This document shows, in pieces, positions 37,351-48,651 of a stretch of 64,000 bases of DNA (position 1 is the stretch's first letter; every line of letters starts with the position of its first letter). The translations under genes and the position numbers were made by a program. Origin of the DNA: Enoplolaimus lenunculus (taxonomy: Eukaryota; Nematoda; Enoplea; Enoplida; Thoracostomopsidae). The stretch covers positions 186,001 to 250,000 of the forward strand of contig JASANG010001107.1 in assembly GCA_030248215.1 (NCBI GenBank), read 5' to 3'. The notes beneath the pieces were generated by a model. The model had not been told where the DNA came from. It ran no database searches and saw only the letters and a list, made by a program, of their open reading frames with translations.

Positions 37351-40300
37351 GTAAGCTAAATTATTGATTTATAATGGCAATTACTTACTATTATTATCGG
37401 CAGTGTGTCGAAATGATATTAACTTGCGTACCTCTACACTGCCATATTCATAACGAACGGGGCAGGCTTATAGAAACGCATGTTTGGTGTAAAAGAAGCA
37501 TTGAAATAGTTATGTAATTTGCATTAATTCATTTGTTTGTATGAAACATTCAAGTTCTGCCCTAAAAATAGACGTATCTAATGGGCATCTTATTTCCATT
37601 CCTCATTAGGGCCGTCAAACTACCTAGTTTTTGGACCTAACTCTAATGAAGTAAACAAAGCGGTGAGATAACAAAGTTTGCCGCGAAGCTCAAATAGAAT
37701 TATTAGCATATTAAGCAATACCTCGAAACACATATTTACATAGAAAACGCTCAAAAGCCCTTTTCATTTACGATCACTTCACAACTCCATTACTGAAATT
37801 TTACATACGTTGCTTCCAGAAGCGTGTACATTTCTGACAATTCCATGTGACAGCTTAGCTTCAAGCAACAAAGTTTGACACAAAATAGCTTTGGAAAATG
37901 TTTTCAATTTTTTTCTACTGTTTGTTTCAGGTTTGCAGCACGGCGTATCAGTTGTTCATTTGCGCAACTGTGATGAGATATCGGTTGGAAGTGCGATTGA
38001 ATTTTTGTACAGTGGCCGTTTGGAACGATTACCAACGACTAAAGTCGAGCTACGCGCACTGTTAGCAGTCGCCAAAACTTGTGAAATACCAGAGCTAATT
38101 TCTGTTATATCGAGTCTTGGATATGAAATTGATAAACCTGTAGTTAAATCAAGTTTGAAAACCTCGCGATCCAATAATTCAAATGTTGACAGACGTTGTG
38201 GCACAGAAGAAAGCCAACAAATCAACACTGACGCAAACAAATACGGTGCAGTTAACGGTACAGATTGTGACAAAGTGAGAAATAGTAACAAAACTGAAAT
38301 TGAATCCGATATCAGCTACAGAACGACGCAAGCAACAGCCGAAAAACACGCTGACGTATCGTCGTTTGTAAAACAAATTGAAAACATAAACGCGTCGCCC
38401 AACTACAGCGTTTCAGTGTATAACGATGATGGCGAAATAAACAGCGTGACCGCATCTGACCAAACCGGTATTATTGTATCTAATCAAGCAAACGTTGAAA
38501 TAAGTTTCATCAACGAAAATTCTGGTTCACCGCAGCAGTCAGAAACGTCAAACTCAGGCTACGATAGCAGGGATTCAGCGATTGAAATCGATGTCAGTAC
38601 AAGTGATTCGCCAAAAGACAGCAGCAGCAACAATTCTGATCATTCGACGCCGTATTCACACCATTCTATCCAGCGCTCTGATAGCGCAGACGGTGAACAA
38701 CGAGACGGTGGCCAAAGCAGTTCAGCAGAAACCGACGAATCATCTGAAACAAGTCAAGAGAGCCCAAGTCATAACTCATCAAGCAGTTCAGATCAAGATC
38801 AACAACGAATGTCGCGAGGAACCAATACAAGCAATGAACGCAACAGTGCCGAAGGCATAAAGACCTTCAGCTGCAACAAAGAAACACAAGATAATTCCAC
38901 TGAAATGTCCGCAGGTACCAAATCGAGATTGAGTCATCATTATCAAAGCGGCAGCAAGAAGGTGGCTGTTAAAGAATCACTGTCGAATAGTAAAACAACG
39001 AAAGGAAAGTTTGCAAAACAAGTCGACCAGCGCGACGAAGAAGATGAAGAAGAAGTTGACATCACTGGGTCTGCGTCAGATACTTCTACGCAAGAGATGA
39101 TCGTTTCGCGTAGTGATTCAAGCGACAGTGAAAAACCGATGAGCTTAGGAAGCGATGGTGAACCGCAGATTGGGCGTACTTCACACGGAAATGTTCCGAC
39201 ATCGTCATCATCAGTTTATGTTTCGTCAACCAAATCAAATAATCAACAACAAAACAGCAGCAACCATGGTTTGACGCAGTTTGCTGGATTGCCAAACAGC
39301 ACAGGAGGAAGCTACTTGCCAAATTTCAGCAGAGAAATATATCGTCCAATTGCGGTGATTTCGACGATGGAGTCGTTGTCTCAGCCGAACAGCGCACAGT
39401 ATTTCGAAGCGTTCGCGCACAGTAATACCAATTATGCGACTAAAATTAGTTGTTCTTCAACACAAATGATACCATCACATACGCCCGTTATTTCGCTAAT
39501 AACGTCTGCTTCAAAATCAACGACGTATACAAGTCCAGCTGATACAGCAAGCCGCTTGCTTGTCGGCTCTACAGAACATCCCGAGATTGAAAGAAGCAGG
39601 GTTGCAGCTACACATTCGGTATGCCCATCATCAACCCGGTATTGCGCCAAACATCTCGTTGTTGGATGTAAATGTCCAAAAAGCCGAATGATGTTCAACC
39701 TGCATACCGGTGAACAAGTGACGAATTCCAAGGGTGGTTACGAACAAAACGACAAAATCCACGAAAATAATGGTTATCAAATGATACGAAATCGAGAGGT
39801 TGATGTTAGCGGTTCTAGCATAATTTCAGATCTTGCCCGTGTTTCAGATCAGGCTACGCGTGAAACTGGAGTCAAACGACACGCACTGGGACCGATCGGA
39901 GGCTTAAAAGACGGCCAAGACGAAACAAAGATGAAGCCAGTGTATAAGGAAAACGTTCAGCATGTTTATACACAAGCTAGCAGCGCGTTTGGTGTTTGTC
40001 CAAAAGATATACCCGACGTAACCTTGTCAGCGATTAATTCTTCGTGTGCTGAACACTGTAACGAACTGAAATCACCAAGAAAAATCGGTGCCGCATCTTT
40101 AACTGAGTTTAATCGTGTGGATTACTGTACTGAAGCGACATTGGACTACAACGAAGAGTTACAGGTCGGTATGAAACAGATTGTTGACAACATTCTTTCG
40201 GCTTCATCACAAGCTATGGGCAATTCATCTAATGGAACTGCATCAAATAATCAATCGGATGAACAAGAGAATCATCAAGTAAAGCAAGAAGAACCGAATA

Positions 40301-40678
40301 TCAATGACACAATAATGACAGCTGTAGAAGATTCAACGCACGAAATACAAGTACCAAAATTAGGACAAGATGTTGCGACGCAATGTGTTGATCGGCGACG
40401 TATGAAACAGATGCTGCAACATCGACGTCGCGTGCAGTACGAGCAACGACAGAAAGAATGTCAATTGCAGCGGAAACAGTTTCAACAACAACAACAACAA
40501 CAACAACAGCAGCAGCAGCAGCAGCTGATGCTGCAGCAGCAACAACAAAAATACAGTCATCAAAATCTTTATCATCATCACAGAAAAAATTCCTCTCAAC
40601 TTCATCATCATCACCATCATCATAACCAGCAACAACAGCAACATCATCATCAACAGCAAGAACAACATCAACATCGGC

Positions 40679-40740
<62 letters not shown>

Positions 40741-43700
40741 CTACAACAACAGCAACACTATCATGATTTAAAATTGCGAAGGTCTGGTGAACGTCAACCT
40801 AACTGCGCTGATGGCCAACATCAACGGAATATAAGCGATTTGGGTCAAAATGAAAATTCCAAGCTTTTGTCCAAACACGAAACCATCCAAACGATACAAA
40901 ACTACAAACAACAACAACAAAACTTTGCATATTCAGCAGGAAACACCATTCCAATAAGCAACGATACAACACGAGAAATCTATTTGCAGCGAGCTCAGTA
41001 TCCACTGTTGGTAAACCAACCAGATGTCAATGTTTCTCGCTATCTGGCAACTGCACAAAATATGATTGAGCAAAACCAGCAGCAACAACGGCAATTGTTT
41101 GAACTACAACAAGCGCATCAATTTTACGAACACATTCAGCTGCTAAAACAAAACCAACAAATCAACAATAATTTCGATCCACGAAAACCGGCAATATCAC
41201 AACCGGAATGGAATTTATTACTGAATAAACTGTCACAACCGTATCCAATGACAACGTTAACAAATCCGACAGCGAACACAAATGTGGTCACAAGTTTGCT
41301 ACAAAATCTACTGACGTACAGTAACATTGCCACTGGTAACAACAACAAGCCACACGAAAATCAAGCACTGCAACAAGTGAGCAATCGTATCGTCACAGAA
41401 TCTGTAGATTCCTTTCGAACCAACCGTCCAACGACTGAAAATTTAGTTACACTCAATGGAACAGCGACAAGCAATGTCAATCATAACAACAGTAAAAACG
41501 CCACCGTTAATGGATATTCTAACAATACTCGCTCAGATGACACTCCAGCCATGACTCAAGAACAGCTAACAGCGCAAGGTTTCTTATTTGGACTTCAAAA
41601 CAATTCAAACAGTGGTACAGCTGATAACCGATGCGGAAACAATGGTATAATTAGCAGCAACGCAACATCATCGACAAGCAACAATAGTTTTCAGAGTGAT
41701 TCAACAAGCCCTAGAAATAGTGGAGGAAGCGAAAGCATAAGCAACAGTAGTAGTATGAGTAGTGGTATTGGCGGCAGCGGATCAGACGGGCCGAATAACA
41801 ACATATCTGCAAAAAATAACAGCTCTAACAATTCTACAGATAGTAACGAAAATGGTGCATCGAACAGCGACGGCAACTCATCCAACAACCACAGCAACAG
41901 CAGCAGCAGCAGCAACCACAACAACAACAACATCATCAACAACAACAGCAGCAACAACAACAACAATAACAACAATAACAACAACAACAACAACAACCTC
42001 AATAACAACAAGAACAACACGAACACCACCAACAACAACAGCACCACTACCACCACCAACAACAACAACACCAACACCAACACCAACACCACCATCACCA
42101 ACAACAACAACAACAACAATAATAATAATAATAACAACAACAGTTGCGATAACGAGCACGACAGCAGAAATTGTGGAAACAACAGGGCAATTAGTACTGC
42201 GAGTTACCGTAGCGGCAGCAGCGATACACTGTTGTTTCCTACATTTCGCGTTTCAAATTCGACAAGTGCATTCTCGCAAGTGGTTTCTAAACCAAGTCAA
42301 TCAAGGCTGATAACACCGACGTGCACAAGTTTTGCTGAAACTCAACAATCAAACAACAATGTAGCAGTATATCATCAAATACTCCAATCAAGTGATCGCG
42401 GTCAAAAATCCGACACGTCAAGCGGCCCAAATGTGTCTGATACCACGCCGACTGGTTTCAATTTAAACCCTGCTAGTGTCACAAATATGATTGAAAAGTC
42501 GGACAACGTTCAGAAACCAACAAGTGTCAATATGAATTTCAACAGTTCCGTATTCACTGACAATTCGATGATTCATTGCTCTAAACGAAAAGGTAGATAG
42601 TTTAAAAAGTTGTGGAGTCAAAGCAGTGAGATTAATAACCACACGTTTTGTCTTAAAAACAGTTCGCTGTTGCACAGGGATAAGTACATCAAGCAACCGT
42701 GCCGACATTAGGCTAAGAAGTACCTCTGCTAAACCATATAATAACTGAATAATTTGATGTTCTATTTTATGGCAAATAAAAATTTTAGCTTGAAAACTGA
42801 ACTCACTCGTCTTGTAAAATCTTTACGGATTTCATAAAAGTCCTGCGCCTTGAAATCCTGTGAATACTTTTGAGCATCGGTAATTTTTCGCACATAATTT
42901 TTCTGCACCTTATTCTACTGCGTCGACTTGAAACTTTAGCCAGACCAAACTATATTTTTAGCACCAAAACGTTCGCCGGGTAACGGTTGGAGCGAAAGCG
43001 GCGAACCACGGCGAAACAAACGAAAATCAATCGACGATACAATTAATCAAACGGCTGCTCAACTGATCAGCGGGAATGAATTCAATTCCCGTCCGGAAAC
43101 GGCACATCATCAAGTATCGCTGGCGGACGAAGTTCGAAACAGCAGTCAAGGATGGTGTCGCAACCGACAATACATTCAACGAACTGAAAATGGATTCAAG
43201 TGTACACTGTGTAACAAAGTGTATCATCGGTACAATTCAACGTCATATCATGTCACAATTTATCATCGAAATCCGCCCATCAAATGTGATCATGCTGGAT
43301 GTGACTTTGAAACGCGTGAAGCACGCTATATTCATTTCCACAAATATTATCGGCACAGTGTCCCGTTACCAGGTAAATAAACAATCGTAACTTATATATC
43401 TTAACTTTCGTAATAACGAACGTATTCATATTATAAATAAATTTCAGCTCTACATGTGCTATTTGCACATTAGAATACCCAGTAAATCAGCGTTGAAGGT
43501 GCTCAGTCTGTCTGCACAACTGCTAAAATTAACGTTCGACAATAACTTCGAATTATACTCACAGAATAACACTAGTTGACTTTCTCGTTATAATCAATAT
43601 ATTCCCAGTTATACAAAGTAAACTAAAGTTTATATTCCACAACTGTTGACACTATTGGTAGTGTATCTGTAAACATTTCTTTTTAAAACAGTTCATTAAA

Positions 43701-45692
43701 TCTGTGTTTAATTTTGTTTCAGCCAGTATCGATACAGTACACAGACGATGTCCGCACTGTAAACATATTGCGAAATCGCCAGCAATGCTTGACAAACACA
43801 TTAGTCGACATGGCATACAAGACCGCAACGGACCAAACAATACAGGTAATAACCATTGAGAATATATACTAGTCAAGGTTACAGCTTAAATCTGTATTTA
43901 TCGAATTTAGTTGTACAACTCGCAGCAGTTACTTTTGCGAAGCAATCGCAGAGTCGAACCAATGACCGATTCATTTTAAGTCGTATTTCGTAACCACTGA
44001 ACCAAGTAGGAGCTATCGGTTCTATCCCAAAACCCTAACATAACATATAGTATGTACATGGTTGAAATTTCGTGCAATATATGATGTCTACACCCATGCA
44101 CATTGGTACGTAAAGCGTTAACAACAACCTTAATTTGTAAAAAGTGCATTTTTTTCACGTTTCGAATATTTCAGCTTTTAGCTTCATTCATAATACTTAA
44201 GTACCATATTGCAAAACAATTGCTTGTTGAGACATGCCGGTTTTATAGACAATGGCTGGGTTTCTGAAACCGTACTTAAGTATAACTTTATACTTAAGTA
44301 TTTGCTAAACAATTACTCAATCAATTTGATGTCTCTACCGTACTTAAGTTAAGTAAATACTTATTAGTAACTAAAAGTTTGTTTTTATTTAAAATGTTAA
44401 GTATTAACTTAAATCGGCGACTTAAGTAAATACTTAAGCAAAACTTAAGTAGACAATTTCATAAACCTATTCAATGATTAAGAATCCTTAAATTTAAGTT
44501 ATCTTCGTTTATATGGTTATATACAATTTTAGGTGCTGCCGTAATGAATCCAAATTCTACCGACGGCAACTCAACCAGTACAGACGTTTTCCAGACGGAT
44601 GCGCAAAAACGAAAAGGACCATCTCTTCAAGCACTGCTATTCGACACCTCTTGGCATAGCTCAGCCATTGGTTCTGGCCTATCGACGCTTACTGGTACAG
44701 GACGTTGCAACACAACTGGAACAGAAAGCAAAACTGAGTCGACCGACGAACGCACACCACAACTATTGTCGTTTAGTCAAACTCAATCTGGTGGTTCAAA
44801 CGCTAAAGATATCGATCGAGGGGTTACTACGTATTTAGAAAATTCAAAACTACTTCATTGCAACGCTGCGGCGTACAACTCGACTGATGTTCAGTTTAAT
44901 GCTATCTCAGATACAACGGTAAATTTTTTATAAGTTTAATCAAACAAACCAAATAAGCAATATATCGCTAAGATTTTTAATGTTTTTTTACAAAAACGAA
45001 CAACCACCCAAATCACAGATTAACAAACCAAAAACCTTGGCGCAAGCTTCTTCTTAAGCAGAACAATAAACAAATATGCTAATATTTGTCGTATTTCGAC
45101 TTGAAAAACAGTCAACAAATTTAGCAAGTCAAAGTGATTGCAATATTTGTAACTCAAACTCTACTTCTTATATAAAACACTGATTGTTATGTTTTTATTT
45201 GTATAGTGTAATTTGTTGGCGTTCTGGCTTATACAGTCCATAGTTATAATAACTAACGGCGCAAATGACTAGTGTTTTGGTTCAGGAATGACCTAATTTT
45301 TCTTTGCATTTTACATTTTTCTTGATACATAGAGTACCAAATTTGTTGTATACATGTAGGCCACAAAACGAGCCCAAGAACACGGTCAAACGACGTTACG
45401 GCAGCAAAACTTAATTCCGCACCAACACACAGCTGACTTAGTCCTTCAAACAATTCCTGGCAACTTACAATTGCAGTCAACGATTCTTGCCAACAAATCG
45501 TATTTCAACAATGTACAGCCAGATTCTACAACTGCACGCTTTGTAGGCAACAGTGAAAACAGTGCGCTTTTGATTAGATCAGAAATGTCGAAAACATGCG
45601 ATGTAGGCAATGTTGTTTTGAACCAGAAACCGTTATCTGGTCTTATTGAACCAAATATTAATAAAACACTTTCGTCTAATACAACTATATAA
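35643..45692 (+). CDS. large BTB/POZ - C2H2 zinc-finger protein, six-exon gene
   Basis: The model joins 35643-37350, 37931-42592, 42962-43372, 43723-43845, 44533-44918 and 45360-45692 (about 2,540 residues, stop TAA). All junctions are GT-AG and keep frame (phases 1,1,1,1,0). Residues 1-500 are low complexity, Asn/Ser/Asp-rich. A BTB/POZ domain of the AHRVVLAANSKHFERLF type follows (about 505-660). Then come about 1,500 disordered residues with Gln, His, Ser and Asn runs, three C2H2 fingers (about 2,200-2,300) and a Ser/Thr-rich tail. BTB domains mediate dimerisation and cofactor binding, and C2H2 fingers bind DNA, so a nuclear transcription regulator is inferred. The first finger's H-x4-H spacing recalls Tramtrack-type fingers; orthology is not established. 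BTB is usually N-terminal, so the 500-residue extension is odd. The true start could lie in an upstream exon. Confidence 0.85.
35786..35862 (+). repeat. AAC/AAT trinucleotide tract in exon 1 (poly-Asn)
   Basis: AAC and AAT codons are mixed with GAC. They encode runs of Asn broken by Asp and Lys. The codon mixture argues against simple recent slippage. Confidence 0.9.
36498..36580 (+). repeat. AAC/AAT trinucleotide tract in exon 1 (about 25 Asn)
   Basis: This near-uninterrupted Asn run after a Lys-rich stretch (KNKNKKKK) is encoded by interspersed AAC and AAT codons. It is imperfect at DNA level but pure at protein level except for one Asp near its end. Confidence 0.9.
37931..42592 (+). CDS. 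BTB-ZnF gene, coding exon 2 (4.66 kb)
   Basis: The acceptor TTTGTTTCAG precedes 37,931. The exon starts with the second half of the BTB domain (VVHLRNCDEISVGSAIEFLY, then SGRLERLPTTKVELRALLAV). It then runs for about 1,450 residues of Ser-, Gln-, His- and Asn-rich sequence. There is a small Cys/His cluster (STRYCAKHLVVGCKCPKS) around 39,640-39,680 that I cannot assign. It ends at 42,592 before GTAGAT, phase 1. An uninterrupted frame of this size with biased composition supports real coding. Confidence 0.88.
40480..40549 (+). repeat. CAA/CAG tract in exon 2 (poly-Gln with Leu/Met breaks)
   Basis: Mixed CAA and CAG codons encode Gln runs interrupted by LML. A His-rich segment (HLHHHHHHH-like) follows at about 40,600-40,650. 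Confidence 0.9.
40678..40740 (+). repeat. pure (CAA)21 microsatellite in exon 2
   Basis: Twenty-one consecutive CAA codons encode an unbroken Gln run, then CTA, CAA, CAA, CAG. The purity contrasts with the mixed-codon tracts elsewhere in the gene and marks it as the tract most likely to vary in length between individuals. Confidence 0.93.
41884..42146 (+). repeat. AAC-rich tract in exon 2 (Asn/Thr/Ser)
   Basis: About 260 bases of AAC, AAT, ACC and AGC codons encode Asn-rich sequence with Ser and Thr breaks. The other frames over it give poly-Thr and, antisense, poly-Leu/Val; these are shadows. Confidence 0.9.
42962..43372 (+). CDS. BTB-ZnF gene, coding exon 3 with zinc fingers 1 and 2
   Basis: The acceptor TATATTTTTAG precedes 42,962, and 411 bases keep phase 1 at both ends. 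It encodes a basic linker (GEPRRNKRKS), then finger 1 (FKCTLCNKVY...YHVTIYH; C-x2-C-x12-H-x4-H) and finger 2 (IKCDHAGCDF...HFHKYYRH; C-x4-C with paired His). Short open frames in this region use other frames and do not show this peptide, so the exon is visible only through the splice model. Confidence 0.85.
43723..43845 (+). CDS. BTB-ZnF gene, coding exon 4 with zinc finger 3
   Basis: The acceptor TTTGTTTCAG precedes 43,723 and GTAATA follows 43,845. The 41 codons include RRCPHCKHIAKSPAMLDKHI, then SRH: a canonical C-x2-C-x12-H-x3-H finger. Phase 1 at both ends matches exons 3 and 5. Confidence 0.87.
44258..44467. mobile_element. foldback miniature element in intron 4 of the BTB-ZnF gene
   Basis: Its ends GGGTTTCTGAAAC...ACTTAAG and CTTAAGT...TTTCATAAACC are inverted repeats. 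The interior carries many ACTTAAGT palindromes. At 210 bp it is non-coding and does not disturb the splice sites, the nearest being 65 bases away. The superfamily is not determined. Confidence 0.65.
44533..44918 (+). CDS. BTB-ZnF gene, coding exon 5
   Basis: The acceptor CAATTTTAG precedes 44,533, and the frame continues in phase 1 through AAVMNPNSTDGNST. It ends with phase 0 before GTAAAT at 44,919. The encoded Ser/Thr-rich tail has no known domain. Reading through the donor would stop after four codons, so a retained intron would give a shorter protein. Confidence 0.75.
45360..45692 (+). CDS. BTB-ZnF gene, last coding exon
   Basis: The acceptor TACATGTAG precedes 45,360. The 110 codons are open from the first base in phase 0 (ATKRAQEHGQTTLRQQNLIP) to TAA at 45,690. 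Composition is Gln/Asn/Ser-rich, like the rest of the protein. Joining to exon 5 rests on phase agreement and composition, with no domain to confirm it. Confidence 0.7.
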   Translation, partial: ATKRAQEHGQTTLRQQNLIPHQHTADLVLQTIPGNLQLQSTILANKSYFNNVQPDSTTARFVGNSENSALLIRSEMSKTCDVGNVVLNQKPLSGLIEPNINKTLSSNTTI

Positions 45693-45804
45693 AAATAATG
45701 TCAATTCATAGTCAAAAATTTAAATTTCAGTATTAACCATTGAGAAATTGCAAGAGCACCTATGGGAACGTACATGGATGCCGACAAGCAAACTAGTCTT
45801 TAGC

Positions 45805-45810
45805 AATAAA
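45805..45810 (+). terminator. candidate polyadenylation signal of the BTB-ZnF gene
   Basis: AATAAA lies 113 bases after the stop codon at 45,692. It is the first canonical signal downstream on this strand, so the transcript may end near 45,830. This is inferred from sequence only. Confidence 0.5.
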
Positions 45811-48651
45811 TTAACTGTTGTCTAGCCATACATAGCAGCAGCCAAGAACAACTTTAAACAGGATGGTTGTGGAATTTTGGTTTGATAATTGGGTAAATTT
45901 CTTGCAAAATTTTGGCTTATAAAATTTATCATTTTTTAAAGACGCAAATACCAGAACCGGAAGTCAATTAGCTGCACCGGAATTGGGACTGAAACAAAAT
46001 TGTATAGTTAAAATGATGTTAAATACGGTATAGATAACAATAATTTGTATTTAGTATTGTGATAAGTTGTTGTTTTAAAGCTTATTTTGTGAGAAATTTT
46101 GCTTTTTTAATGTGATCTCATTTTATAAATGTGTAATTATTTATTTATTTCATCAGTTTGTACTTTTGTTTTTGATGCTATTTTAGTACAGATGTTTTTT
46201 TTTATTTATTCGGGTGAAATGCTATACTGAATTATGGTCTGAATGCCGGGTAATAGCTTGAACGTGTATAAAATGCGCTTGTTGACGTGTGTACGTTCAG
46301 TTTTTCATAGTACATAATATATTATGGCTTTTTGCATTATGGCTTATATGAACTTTGTATTTAAAAACTGTTTCTAGTTAACGTTATATTACAATTGTTT
46401 CAACGCCTGCATAATACAGAATGTTTAGCAGACCAAAACTCTCAATAATTCCTCTATAGATGAGGCCCATGCCCCCCTTTTCTTAAGGTGGAAAATTTAC
46501 GGTCAGGAGCGGATCACAGGCGCTTATGTTTGAGACGCTAGATCTCCCTGGTTTGGCAGGAAAAATCACAAGCTTAGGTTATGTATAGAAAACGCGAAAG
46601 TAGAAAATTCAGAGCCTATGTTATCTCTGGTTTCGTAATAAAAGAAAAAAATTGTAGTGCACGTTTTTCAAAGGAGTTAAGCAGGGGGCCTATGCCCAAA
46701 ACAAACCATCAGACAAATCAGCTTATTATTGGAACTGCATAAATATTCTTATCACTAGCGGTGGAATGCAAAAAGCGCCGCAGGCGAAATTTTTGAGATA
46801 TACTAACACATGACGGTACAGATGTATTAAAGTAAATTATAGCAGGTTGCCGCTAAAAGTTGGACTTCTATGTTTTAGCCTAGAAATTTCGACTCCTGAC
46901 CCCACATTGGCCAGCTAGTGATTTCAGCATCACGTGGTTATCCTGACCGCTTTAGCCAGCTGGAAACTATAAATCAAATCTGCAGCTTACAAGCACTTGT
47001 TTGTATACGTACTTATGCTGTACATGATGAGGCATTATATATCAGACACTTAGCAGTTTTGTCATTTCTTGGGATATGCCCCGAAATGATTCGCGTTTGA
47101 TTTCACAATAAACAGGTATTTTCTTTATTAACGTTTAAATATTTTGAGCTTTTCAAATCGTTAAAAATTCATGTCAAACCAGCTGAAAAGAGAAAGAAGC
47201 ACTTAGAACGTCGGCATTGTTGATGTATCCGCTAATGACGTATTGCGATAGGAGTAACGGTTATCTGCCTTAAACTATAGAACGTTTTCTGAACTCGTTA
47301 ATCTACTGTACGGTAGATATATATACTGTTCGATTCTAGCATGCAGATTAGGTGTAGAATCAAGGATCTATTCCGCCGCCACAATTGTAGTTATATATGA
47401 AAATCCTGAAACTTTTCAAGAATTTCGCCGAGGCCACCAGAGCCTGAGATCGGCGTGCTGCTAGAGCGGGTGAACTTTAATACAGTCGAAGCCTGAATTA
47501 TTACCAATCAAATTTTGGTATGAAAATATACCATTTTTGAAATTATGCTTATATATAACTTTTTCGTTCACTGGTTTTTGGATTTTGGTATGTTTGCTGG
47601 GTTGCTTTTCATAGATACTTGGACATAGAGCTGTATTAATACTAAATTTTGTTTTCTATTCATATATAAATTGTGATTGCAATTCTGTTCGAGTTATGTA
47701 CACTATTTAAGCGGTGGTATGAAACGTTTCAAGAATAAAGTTTTTTCGCAACCACAGCCAGAACGGAATTTCACGGTGTTACGGCGTAATTTTTCATTCA
47801 GTTTTCCATTTTTAACTATCAACATAATCAAAATGAGGTTGTGAGAGATTCTGCAGGTATATATTGTTTCGAGGGATCGATCGGATATCTGGTTCCGGTT
47901 TAATTCATAATGACGACCTTGAAGGTAAACCTGAAACAGTAACATTTTTGTGGGGGAAAATAAAAAATTAATGTTTAATTTTACGCCGTGGCTGGTGTTA
48001 ATATCTTTCGGTATGTAGGAAAGATATTACAACGGTGTAATTTTTCCGGGGCGGATTTACAGTGGGACGAATTACGCCATGACTTTACGCCGTAATGCAC
48101 CATCCAGGTTAATGGTTATACTGCGCTCTCACCAATGTCAAAAATGTCCATGATATTATTGGAAAGTAAGTAGCAATAAAATTACAGCTATTTATTGCAC
48201 AAACTAATTATTTTCATTCAATTCAGCTTGTATGTTGTTTTTGCAGTCTATTCTTAGGAGGTGAAAATCTTATCCTCGTTTCATTACACTATTAATATGC
48301 TGCATAGCTGATTTCATTAATGTTGTCTATGTCTAATGTACCTCTTTTTTGTTCGCTCATCGTTGTACTCAATACGTGTATAAAGTTTGATTTAAACAGT
48401 AAATCATTAAAAAATTGAGAAAACGAAAATATGCTGATAAAAACGTGCATATTTAGACATAAAAACTAGGGTTAAAGGGAGCTGAAAAACCAAAACCGAA
48501 TGCAAATGTTTTCATTGTCAAGTTCGGCATTATTAATCTGCGCTAAGTGTTATAACTCGAGGTCAATTTTCTGATGAAACCAGACCTCCCATTGTGCCCA
48601 GAAAAGAATTACTTGGAAAAACCAGCCATAGAAAAATAATTGGTCTAAAAA
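45811..48651. other. intergenic sequence, no gene seen
   Basis: No supported exon. Inverted segments around 46,462-46,700 (GGCCCATGCCCCCC and GGGGGCCTATGCCC) and around 47,770-48,110 (several TTACGCCGT / ACGGCGTAA motifs) look like decayed miniature elements, but I cannot define their ends. Confidence 0.5.

Noticed and set aside
35639-42182. Antisense poly-Leu/poly-Val and alternative-frame poly-Thr open frames over the trinucleotide tracts
   Set aside because: They are shadows of AAC/CAA repeats. The plus-strand frame alone extends into the BTB domain and splices correctly to the fingers.
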